Shown in pieces: positions 1-7,965 of a stretch of DNA of 34,207 bases. The translations under genes were made by a program, and so were the position numbers. Each line of letters opens with the position of its first letter. The stretch's first letter is position 1. Source of the stretch: Tritrichomonas foetus. Its lineage: Eukaryota > Parabasalia > Tritrichomonadida > Tritrichomonadidae. A model generated the notes under the pieces. That model saw only the letters and a program-made list of their open reading frames with translations. It ran no database searches and was not told the origin of the DNA. Location of the stretch: the NCBI GenBank assembly GCA_001839685.1, contig MLAK01000601.1:1-34207 (forward strand). Reading direction: 5' to 3'.

Positions 1-88
1 AATGATTTTTGGAAAGACCGAGCGTGAGTGAGGGATTTCAAAAAGTTTTATTATTTTCAGGAGGTACCAAAAACACTTCTTACTATTA

Positions 89-310
89 CTAACTATATCT
101 TTTCATAAATTTTGGAAATGATTTAATGGATGCAAATAAAATTTTAAGAAGCCTATTTTTTCCTTCTTTTGTGCAAAAATAATCATTTCCAGAAATTGAT
201 TTTGCAATTTCTTCAACACTAATCAGATCAATTGATTGTAACATTGTCTGAAGCTCGATAGAGTGAACAAGTCTTTGCTTGTATATTTGTATCATATCTT
301 TATTAGCCAT
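89..310 (-). CDS. Short hypothetical protein, possibly a truncated family N-terminus
   Basis: A 73-residue ORF starting at the ATG whose C of CAT is at 308 on the plus strand (begins MANKDMIQIYKQ). I chose this ATG rather than the longer open frame because upstream codons lack ATG and because TCATT, an initiator-like motif, lies at 318-322, 8 bases from the start. The peptide is helical and charged, ending FPKFMKRYS before a TAA. Its style (short helical N-terminus starting just after an initiator) resembles the N-terminal region of the large ankyrin/DUF3447 families of trichomonads, but no ankyrin repeat follows, so it may be a truncated remnant. Function unknown; the family link is a weak inference. 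Confidence 0.35.
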   Translation of the reverse strand: MANKDMIQIYKQRLVHSIELQTMLQSIDLISVEEIAKSISGNDYFCTKEGKNRLLKILFASIKSFPKFMKRYS

Positions 311-418
311 CTCGTAAAATGAAGTGGAGAATCGCAAGGCAGTAGTTCATAAATTTTTTCTCTATCGCAAATATTCTATCAATTGTTTTGAATAAAAATT
401 CAAATCTGTAGATATCCT

Positions 419-596
419 TTATGAAATTGACTCAATTTTTTGACTAGTATTATTCCACGATTTTTCAAAATTTCTTAAGATTAGAAATAAATTATCGGCT
501 TCATAGAAAATTGCGGGATTTAACAACTTTTTAAATACTTTATTCGATAATTCTGGAAGATCCGATGAGAAATACTGATAATAACTTTTCAAGTTT
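419..596 (-). pseudogene. Degenerate coding fragment
   Basis: On the minus strand about 58 codons stay open with protein-like composition (contains SSDLPELSNKVFKKLL, then FYEADNLFLILRNFEKSWNN) between a TAA upstream and a TAA at 419-421. There is no usable ATG. It lies upstream of, and on the same strand as, the 89-310 ORF, so both may be debris of one gene family. I do not recognise the family. Open stretches of this length can also occur by chance in such DNA. Confidence 0.3.
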
Positions 597-905
597 TATC
601 ACAGCTTTTCAGAGTTTCTAAAATAACCACCTCTTTATTTTGGAATCAATTTTATATCAATGAATATGAACCTTTCTTGTCAATTTCTAATTAATGATAT
701 TTTTACATGATGGTGTAAGAATCTTTATGTTCTAACTAGGAAATAATTATTTTGTTTTTGTCTAGGTAAGCCCATTCTCAACGAACTAATGAATCGATTT
801 ATATCAAAGAAAATCAAAAAAATGTGTATCATTTCGTAAAAATGTGTTTAGACAGAAATTAATAAATAAAACTAATGAACAATAGAAAAGTTTTCAAGAA
901 AGCTT
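597..905. other. Intergenic, AT-rich, no gene seen
   Basis: This stretch lies downstream of the flippase gene (which ends at 906). No supported ORF, RNA gene or repeat was recognised. A GTAAGA...CTAACTAG string at 715-739 resembles a mini-intron but has no coding flanks. Confidence 0.5.
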
Positions 906-3900
906 TCAATCACCACCACCACCACCGTCAGCTCCGCCACAGTCACCACCAGCACAATCAGCTCCACAATTGTCGCCAACATCGATATTGACGTTGTCAT
1001 TGTTGTTTCCATTTGGTAAGAAAATATCATTTTCTGCTACCCCGCTATTGGTGCAGATTGAAGATGCTGTTGCCGTTTCATATTCACTTGAATGACTTCC
1101 ACTTTCTCCAAGTGCCCAATTGTGAACAGCTGCAACTTTCTTTGGATTTTCAGTAGTCCTTTCTTCGAAGATTCGAATTGGTGTTGGCGAAAATCGCTTC
1201 CACGTGTATTCCCAAATGAATGATGGTAGAAGTGAAAAAGCAATCCCAACAATGAAAACCATCCAAAATGTTGCTCTTGCCATGCTATCTTCAACAATTG
1301 TCACCATATTGGTAGTAATACAGTAACAATAAACAACAATGATAGGAATGGCTAAAACAATATTGACTGCATATACACCAAATGTCCACCAATTATGATA
1401 GTTATGCCAGATAATGATTTGTATAACGACAGTATAAACAACTATTAAGTATGTAAGAAGACCAGACTCAATAAGAGAAGATTCACGCATCATCAAGAAT
1501 GGTCCAAAATAAGAGCACAAACTTTGGAAGAGACCTAAAATTAAATAATAAAACAAATTAAATGTACTCATTGGATCATAATCAACTTTATACAATTCAG
1601 GTCGATGTAAAAGTGTTATTTGATCCAAATCTTGTTCCCAGAAACCAAAAATGAAAGGTGGAAGTGCTGTAAAAATAAGATTAAAACAAGACATTACAAA
1701 ACCAGTATAAAATGAGGTTGGTGACCAAAGTGTATAGAAAGAGAACCATAGTTGAGCAAAAATGAAGACAACATTTTTGTAAACCATGATTATAGCAACA
1801 TACGCAAGCCTACGATAATTCCAATGTCCATGAACCATCATTAATCTACGTAAGAACTTAAAGCGTGGAATGGCAAAGTCAGATGACATTGCAGCTTGAC
1901 TTCCTTCACGACCAAAAATACCAACACCAACATGTGCAACTTGAATCATACCAACATCATTTGCACCATCACCAACAGCAAGTAAGTGAGCACCGGAGTC
2001 TTTAACAACATGAGTTACTTGAGCTTTCATGAAAGGAGAGACACGACAAAGAATGACTGAATCACAATGGTTTGCTAGTTCCATGAATTTTGAAGAAAAT
2101 TTGGTAGAAGCATATTCAACAGAATCAGCAGTCATTACAAGTACTGGATTTGTAAATGATGAAATACCATCAATATATTTGTCAAGTGCTTTTTCAACGT
2201 CCGTTTCATTTCTGGCGGAAATAATCATCATTTCAGAATCTTGTCTAATTACACCTGATGTTCTACCAATTGCGATTGCGGTTTCAAGTTTATCACCAGT
2301 TAAAACCCAGAGTTTGATTCCAGCATTTCGAACCCATTGAATAGTTGCTGGAACTTCATCTTGAAGACGATCTTCAACACCAGAAATACCAATATATTTC
2401 AGATTAGTTTCAATCATCGCCGCAATATTGAATATTAAATTATCACGGTCGTTTAAAGCTGCTTCAGCTTCTCTATAATTCTTTAACCATGAATTTAATG
2501 CATCATCTGGAATTTCTTTTGAAGCAAACACTAAAGTTCGTAATCCAAGTGAAGCAAATTCATTTACAATATCTTGATTCTCAACATTTTGCTTCTTCTG
2601 ACTACGGCTCATACTTCTACTTATGCTTTTATTGTTTCCAGATTTTTCATCATATCCTTTTATTTCATTTTTATTAGTGATTAATATTTGATTCTCTTCG
2701 GTTTTTCTCTGCTTAAAATCGTCAATTCTTTCAGCCATGATGTTATCTGCACCTTTTGTATAAATTATTGCTGGATTATCACCACTTTTTACAACAATTG
2801 ACATTCTTTTTCGTTCAGAGCTGAAAGGTAAATCAGCTAAAATTTCATAATCAACCAATTTACCATTTATATCAACTGATAATGAATTTAAACCTCGTGC
2901 TATTAATTTAACTCCACATTTAGCTGCAAATGAAACAAAAGCTGCTTCATCAGGTGAGTCAGCATTGTATTCAAGTTTGCCATTCCTCTTTTTATGAACA
3001 ATGACATTATTACAAATCGCCATTGCGATGAGCATATTCAAACTTTTTTCAATAATTGTGTTATCACCTTCAGCAGTATTTAGAAAATCAACGGCATCAA
3101 ATTTACCTTCATTTGTGGCGATCTTTAAAAGCTCCATTTTATTTTCAGTTAAAGTTCCGGTTTTATCACTCAAAATATGAGTTACTTGACCTAGTTGAAC
3201 AATTACGTTTGAATTATGAGCATATGCATGACCAAATTCAGGATCATAGATTAAGGGATCAAATGTAACAATACACTTATGGAACAATCGAATAATTTCT
3301 ATTGTCACTGTTAACGAAATCGGAAAGAGATAAGAATAAAGAACGAAATATTGTGTGAAATATTCTAAAAATGCGCTTCCATAACTCGAATAAGTTTCTT
3401 TGATCAGTGGAAATGAATTTCCTTTATCACCTTCAACACCAAGAAAAGTCGAAATCAAACATAAAATCATTTTGAAAATAAAAACAATAATTAAAATTCG
3501 ATTCAAATTCTTATCAAATTGAGTTCTTTTTGCAGGTGGCGTTTTAATATTTTTCATAATTTTTGTATCATGACCTGTTCTTAAAACAACACATAAAACC
3601 TCATCTGTATAATGTGTTGAAACTCCTCTCAAAAGAACATTGTGAATAGAAATTGGCCAAAATTTATTCAAGTTTTTTAACCGTGCGTCAAAACGAGTTA
3701 AGTCACGATCTGGTTCAGGTAAATCGATGAAATATTGACTAGTTGTTACTTCTTCAATGGCATTTTTTTCTGAAAAAGCTGGATGTGGCTGCATTGTTTT
3801 GACGGCCGTTTCGCCATTTAAATTAGTTTCGCTGTAATAACATAAACTTGATTCATGTTTTGATCCAACATATAAACAATCTGCTGGAACCATAGAATCT

Positions 3901-4511
3901 TCAGTAATTCTGAGAATATCACCAACTTTTATCTCACTTGCTTTTATTTCAACAAAATCACCATTTCGATAAACAAAAGCTGGCGCATTGTTCCGTTTTT
4001 TGTCATCAAAGTGTTTAATTAAATCTTCAACTCCACTTTTGATCATCGAAATAATCAAAACAACAACCATTGGAACAAGTTGAAAAAGATAACTTAATGG
4101 CGACATTGGAAGAAAAGAAACAATCAAAACTAGAATGTAATAAATGTTTGATAATACTCGGTATTGCTCGTATAAAGTAAGCGGAATAAAAGTGTACCAT
4201 CGATATCTCGTTGTTCTAACTTCATTTCCGACTTGACCAGGATATTGCGAATTGATGTTAATTTGACCTTTTGGGTAATCCAAACCGTTTACTTCAATTG
4301 TTGCCCAAATTTCGCGATTGGGGTCGAGATCAAATGCGGTTTTACTTGTGCGCTTGGAAATTGAGTCTGTCTTCTGACCACGACGACTATTGACACTCGA
4401 CGAGTCACTTGAAGAGTCGTGAAGTTTGACTGGATGAAACGACGACGAAGAAGAACTCATTTTTCGTTTGAGTTGATCAAGAATTTTGAGAGAGTATCTG
4501 AATTTCCTCAT
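906..4511 (-). CDS. P4-type ATPase (phospholipid flippase, catalytic subunit)
   Basis: A 1201-residue P-type ATPase of the P4 class, which moves aminophospholipids to the cytosolic leaflet at plasma or Golgi/endosomal membranes. Visible landmarks in order: N-terminal Ser-rich tail (19-40); M1-M2 (about 115-160); actuator loop NGET at 232-235 (family DGET); M4 PISL at 397-400, the P4-specific replacement of the ion-binding motif; phosphorylation motif DKTGT with Asp449; nucleotide-binding domain with NADSPDEAAF (516-525) and KGAD (586-589); TGD (738-740); GDGAND (847-852); then six C-terminal membrane segments (about 900-1100). The C-terminal tail ends in a Gly/Asp/Cys low-complexity run. Full length for the family, no breaks. 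The start ATG is preceded by TTCAA with almost no leader. P4-ATPases usually need a CDC50 partner; none is encoded here. It is divergent from the PI-PLC-like gene at 4984. Confidence 0.95.
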   Translation of the reverse strand: MRKFRYSLKILDQLKRKMSSSSSSFHPVKLHDSSSDSSSVNSRRGQKTDSISKRTSKTAFDLDPNREIWATIEVNGLDYPKGQININSQYPGQVGNEVRTTRYRWYTFIPLTLYEQYRVLSNIYYILVLIVSFLPMSPLSYLFQLVPMVVVLIISMIKSGVEDLIKHFDDKKRNNAPAFVYRNGDFVEIKASEIKVGDILRITEDSMVPADCLYVGSKHESSLCYYSETNLNGETAVKTMQPHPAFSEKNAIEEVTTSQYFIDLPEPDRDLTRFDARLKNLNKFWPISIHNVLLRGVSTHYTDEVLCVVLRTGHDTKIMKNIKTPPAKRTQFDKNLNRILIIVFIFKMILCLISTFLGVEGDKGNSFPLIKETYSSYGSAFLEYFTQYFVLYSYLFPISLTVTIEIIRLFHKCIVTFDPLIYDPEFGHAYAHNSNVIVQLGQVTHILSDKTGTLTENKMELLKIATNEGKFDAVDFLNTAEGDNTIIEKSLNMLIAMAICNNVIVHKKRNGKLEYNADSPDEAAFVSFAAKCGVKLIARGLNSLSVDINGKLVDYEILADLPFSSERKRMSIVVKSGDNPAIIYTKGADNIMAERIDDFKQRKTEENQILITNKNEIKGYDEKSGNNKSISRSMSRSQKKQNVENQDIVNEFASLGLRTLVFASKEIPDDALNSWLKNYREAEAALNDRDNLIFNIAAMIETNLKYIGISGVEDRLQDEVPATIQWVRNAGIKLWVLTGDKLETAIAIGRTSGVIRQDSEMMIISARNETDVEKALDKYIDGISSFTNPVLVMTADSVEYASTKFSSKFMELANHCDSVILCRVSPFMKAQVTHVVKDSGAHLLAVGDGANDVGMIQVAHVGVGIFGREGSQAAMSSDFAIPRFKFLRRLMMVHGHWNYRRLAYVAIIMVYKNVVFIFAQLWFSFYTLWSPTSFYTGFVMSCFNLIFTALPPFIFGFWEQDLDQITLLHRPELYKVDYDPMSTFNLFYYLILGLFQSLCSYFGPFLMMRESSLIESGLLTYLIVVYTVVIQIIIWHNYHNWWTFGVYAVNIVLAIPIIVVYCYCITTNMVTIVEDSMARATFWMVFIVGIAFSLLPSFIWEYTWKRFSPTPIRIFEERTTENPKKVAAVHNWALGESGSHSSEYETATASSICTNSGVAENDIFLPNGNNNDNVNIDVGDNCGADCAGGDCGGADGGGGGD

Positions 4512-4983
4512 TTGAATTTTTTTTTCTTTGTGGTTTTCAAACTTTCAGTTATCAAAAAACATCAATATACATTGAATTTTGTGTTGAGGATTGCAATTTT
4601 TTCATAACATTCACAATTGGATTTTAATTAAATTGAAATTAAATAGAAATTGTGAGTAGCTGTTCAGGTAATGCGATACTTTTTTCTCAAATTTGTTATA
4701 ATTCAAATTTGAATAACCCTAAACAAGCCAATATTTCTTCTCTCCTCATCAAATTTAACAGTATTTGCAATAGGGCAATGACTGCTTCTAAAAATTTGAT
4801 AATGAATCTTAAACCTTTTGAATTAGAATTTGAATTGATGTATAATCTAAACGTATAATTTTCTCTATCAAACAATATTCAGTGTTGAGTATATCGTTCT
4901 TCTTTTTCTGTATATAAATGGTCTGCGACGGTAAATGTATGACCAATTAGAGATAGAAAACATTTCTAAATCGTGTCAATACC
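4512..4983. promoter_or_regulatory. Divergent intergenic region between flippase and PI-PLC-like genes
   Basis: These 472 bases must hold the promoters of both divergent genes. On the flippase side TTCAA abuts the ATG (TCA at 4513-4515 on the minus strand); on the other side TCAAT at 4976-4980 lies three bases before the ATG. Neither fits the strict trichomonad initiator TCAYW, but both put TCA within about 10 bases of the start. A GTG-started 68-codon ORF inside (4652-4858) looks spurious. Confidence 0.4.
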
Positions 4984-5856
4984 ATGCGGAATTTGTCACC
5001 GCAAAAATGGATGGAATTGATTCCAGACTCAACCCCGATATGCAAAATTAAAATACCAGGAACACATAATTCCGGAGCAGGTCCAAACACTGCCAAATCA
5101 ATTTCCAAAATGATCAATTTCGCAGCCCAGTGTCATGGACTCGATATAAAAGAGCAAATAAATCAAGGAATCAGATACGTTGATGTTCGATTGAAACTTG
5201 ATAATGAGTGCTTGAATATTTATCATGGCATGATAAAATACAATTCCAGTTTTTCTAAGGTTTTACAAGATATTTCCAACTTTTTGAGAGAAAATCCATC
5301 CGAAGCAATTTTCATGAGAATTCATCGGGAAGATTCAGATATCAAGGCCAGAAGAAAAAATATTTCAGATGAACAATTCATGAGTAATTTGGTGAATTAT
5401 TTACGTCAATATGAAAATATTATCTACACAAATGAAAATCCCAATCCAACACTTGGTGAAGTGAGAGGGAAGTTCATGATATTTGATATGAGACATGTTG
5501 AGAACCCTCAAGCATATTCACCATATAAAATCTACAAAATGGTGAAGCAAAGTGAATACAAATTGAAAAGTACTCGCCAAGGCATTCAAAACAAAGTGTC
5601 ATGTGTGAAAGAGGGAATGAGTGAATCAATTCGACAAGATGGTGAACTTTTTGTGAACGAAGTGAATTCTGTTGGATCTGTTCCTGTTATGAGTTTTATA
5701 CCTTCGCCCAAAAGAATGGCAGAAATAATGAATAATGAAGTTGAAAAACTTTTAATGAATCGAATTCCATTTCAAGGTGTTCTAATGTTTGATTTTCCTG
5801 AAATTTCAAATAGCGGAAGATTAATTGAAATGGTTTACGAACAAAATTTTACATAA
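4984..5856 (+). CDS. PI-PLC X-domain protein, bacterial-type phosphatidylinositol phospholipase C
   Basis: A 290-residue single-domain enzyme of the PLC-like phosphodiesterase (TIM-barrel) superfamily. It has the bacterial/GPI-PLC layout: IPGTHNSG with catalytic His28, GIRYVDVRL with Asp67 and Arg69, IYHG with the second catalytic His81, and GVLMFDFPE with Asp270, spacing close to Bacillus-type PI-PLC (known family pattern: His32, Asp67, Arg69, His82, Asp274). No PH, EF-hand, Y or C2 domain is present, so it is not a eukaryotic PLC-beta/gamma/delta. No signal peptide or membrane segment is visible, so it is probably cytosolic or peripheral. Expected reaction: calcium-independent cleavage of phosphatidylinositol or GPI anchors to diacylglycerol and cyclic inositol phosphate. 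An AATAAA follows at about 5867. Transfer from bacteria is possible but untested here. Confidence 0.88.
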   Translation: MRNLSPQKWMELIPDSTPICKIKIPGTHNSGAGPNTAKSISKMINFAAQCHGLDIKEQINQGIRYVDVRLKLDNECLNIYHGMIKYNSSFSKVLQDISNFLRENPSEAIFMRIHREDSDIKARRKNISDEQFMSNLVNYLRQYENIIYTNENPNPTLGEVRGKFMIFDMRHVENPQAYSPYKIYKMVKQSEYKLKSTRQGIQNKVSCVKEGMSESIRQDGELFVNEVNSVGSVPVMSFIPSPKRMAEIMNNEVEKLLMNRIPFQGVLMFDFPEISNSGRLIEMVYEQNFT

Positions 5857-6807
5857 TCTAAATCATAATAAATTGATTTTTTTGGAGAGTTATGAGCATT
5901 CCAAAAAATATGATTTTGGGGATTCAGAAAAAAAAAATTGTATATGATTCAAAATCAGCAAAAACTTTTTTGCGAACCGAGAAAATTATTTTTAGAAAAC
6001 ACCGACATTATTCGGCGAATTCAAGCTCAATTTGAAAGCAACGTTCAAAAGTCCTTTGTACTTTTTGAAAAGATATTTTTATTGTATAAATATCTCAGGA
6101 TTTAAAGAATGATGTTTTTAAATTTTAACATTATTATAAAAATATACCAATTTAAACAAAAAGAAAACTGAATATAATTCTTATTATTGAAGAACCATGC
6201 AGAAATTCATGATCTATTTTTTTATCTATTCAAATAAGTCTCGATCGAAACTCAATCGAAATTTTCGATTCGAAAATAAAAAGTTCTATTCAATTTTTGA
6301 ATCGTTTCATTAATTTTTCGAACACCAATTTGAAATGAATCATTTGCATGTGAATAAAGAACACAAGTTCGCTTTTTTTCTTCATGGGTAATGCTCAAAC
6401 GCCCAATATGCTTCTTACACACCTATCTTATCACCGTAATGAAACTTCGCAGTATCATAAAAGTTGATATTGTATTGAACATTTCATTCACAAGTTATAT
6501 TATCAGAAATTTTCTTATAAGATTTTCTCGCAAAAAAAACCTTTCAAATATTCTCAATTTTTCTTGGATAATTGATAAAAACCGTATATTATTCACATAA
6601 ATCTTTCTGAACAGATTTTACATCACTAAACCAATCACAAAATTGAAGAGATACCAAAAAATCAATTCAAAACTATTATGAAAAATTGAATAAATAGTAA
6701 ACTCATTATTCCTCAAATTGAATCGACTTATTTGTTACCTCACTTTTCCATCTTCATTCAATTTTTATCCACAAAATTTCTTTTTATTTCATTTTGAACT
6801 TAACTCA
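5857..6807. other. Intergenic, AT-rich, no gene seen
   Basis: No supported coding region. An ORF at 6391-6600 is hydrophobic and low in complexity and has no initiator motif; I regard it as chance. The open frame upstream of the EF-hand gene (from 6718) starts at TTG and is not used here. Confidence 0.55.
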
Positions 6808-7407
6808 ATGGATTTTGACGAATTCCAAATCAATGATCTTCGACTTGTCTTCCAACAGAGTGACATCGACCAAAATGGGCTCCTTAACGAAGAAGAATTA
6901 CGAATTATGTTATCAGATTTTGATATAGATGAGTCATTTGCCCCAGCTATGTTCCGAATCTTTGCAGGTAGTAATACAGACGAGGACTCACCAACCACTA
7001 GCACTCACGAAAAAGGAGTTGGTTTTGATGATATCCTTAAGTTCTTTCGAGTTTTAATGTCGGGTGACATCAAAAACTTTTTCAGATTATTATTTAATGC
7101 AATTGACACAGATAAAAATGGTGCATTGAGTGCTGCAGAGTTGATAGACTTTTCGCGGTTGGTTGGTGACCCACTTTCGTGCGCTCAAGCCAAAATGATT
7201 ATAGACCAATGCGATCAAACTTCCTCAGACGGATCGATCGGATTTGAAAAGTTCTGGGTCTTGTATAGCTCGGAGCAGGTCGGAAACACATCAGGGTACT
7301 CAAACTATGACGTCAATTATTCCATTGATGATAACCAAGATTATTATTACGATGCAGAAATATTTATCAACGAGGATGCCTGCTCTACACCTCTTGCCAC
7401 TTTTTAA
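6808..7407 (+). CDS. EF-hand calcium-binding protein
   Basis: A 199-residue protein. I start it at the ATG at 6808: the frame runs further upstream but without ATG, and TCA immediately precedes this ATG (TCAATG). EF-hand 1 is canonical (DIDQNGLLNEEE, residues 19-30) and EF-hand 3 is canonical (DTDKNGALSAAE, 100-111). The second hand is degenerate, with a Ser/Thr-rich insertion around 53-69. The fourth (about 134-146, CDQTSSDGSIGF) carries an extra residue and lacks the bidentate Glu. The C-terminal 40 residues are acidic and rich in Tyr and Asn. Likely a cytosolic calcium sensor binding two ions; target unknown. It is not obviously calmodulin or centrin. Confidence 0.85.
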   Translation: MDFDEFQINDLRLVFQQSDIDQNGLLNEEELRIMLSDFDIDESFAPAMFRIFAGSNTDEDSPTTSTHEKGVGFDDILKFFRVLMSGDIKNFFRLLFNAIDTDKNGALSAAELIDFSRLVGDPLSCAQAKMIIDQCDQTSSDGSIGFEKFWVLYSSEQVGNTSGYSNYDVNYSIDDNQDYYYDAEIFINEDACSTPLATF

Positions 7408-7730
7408 GTAAAAATGTTTTGTATGGATCAAATTGACGAATAATTTTTTTTTTTTATTTTTGCAAATTTAGATTTAGTTGGTACATAGTGTATCACAATT
7501 GATAACAAAAAAGTATTCAGTGAGCTTAGAAAGTTATCGATAACTCGAACAATCAATAATATATTATTGCTAATTTTCGAAAATGTTTTTATATGATTGA
7601 ACAGATTAATTTTGTTGAGCTAGAAATTTGATGTATGACATTACCAGAGCTTTTCTGATTAGTATTTATTCTTTTTTGATGATTGATTATTTAAATAGTT
7701 GGGCAAGCATTGTGATAATGATTATCTAAT

Positions 7731-7750
7731 TATATATATATATATATATA
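7731..7750. repeat. (TA)10 microsatellite
   Basis: Ten uninterrupted TA units in the spacer between the EF-hand gene and the giant coiled-coil gene. Confidence 0.9.
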
Positions 7751-7949
7751 CTTAATTATTCCCAACTTCATTAAATGATAATAATTTTAAATATAAAGAT
7801 ATTCTTGATTTATTTTGGATTTTTTTTGTGAAGAACTCCATCTGGTTAACTAACTCCATCAATAAATTCGTTAACTATTAGATGATAATAAAACGATAAG
7901 AAAACTAGAATTAATAAAACAAAGTTTTCTCAATTTTTGAGAATAAAAG

Positions 7950-7964
7950 ACGTTAACGGCGTCG
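7950..7964 (+). promoter_or_regulatory. CpG-containing ACGTTAACGGCGTCG block before the giant gene
   Basis: This block sits one base before the start codon at 7966 and contains GACG and CGTC arms around TTAACG. CpG is rare in the surrounding AT-rich DNA. Related ACGT/CG strings precede the genes at 18651 and 20925, so it may be a shared promoter element (inference). Confidence 0.35.
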
Positions 7965-7965
7965 A

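Larger units (their letters stand above)
7408..7965. other. Intergenic region upstream of the giant gene
   Basis: AT-rich, with a (TA)10 microsatellite at 7731-7750, a 17-bp motif at 7829-7845 that recurs at 22679-22695, and a CpG-containing palindrome-like block at 7950-7964 directly before the start codon at 7966. No gene recognised. Confidence 0.5.

Noticed and set aside
715..739. GTAAGA...TTCTAACTAG, a 25-nt string like the candidate intron
   Set aside because: No coding frame on either side, and the AG is too close to CTAAC compared with the calmodulin-gene intron.
2029..3268. Plus-strand ORFs at 2029, 2489 and 3056
   Set aside because: Antisense shadows of the flippase gene, which has all its family motifs on the minus strand.
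4652..4858. 68-codon plus-strand ORF in the divergent spacer
   Set aside because: Starts at GTG, has no initiator motif and no family features; chance length in AT-rich DNA.
6391..6600. 69-codon ORF between the PI-PLC and EF-hand genes
   Set aside because: Low-complexity hydrophobic and basic composition with no recognisable motif or upstream element.
6718..6807. 30-residue N-terminal extension of the EF-hand gene
   Set aside because: Begins at TTG; TCAATG at 6805-6810 gives a better eukaryotic start.
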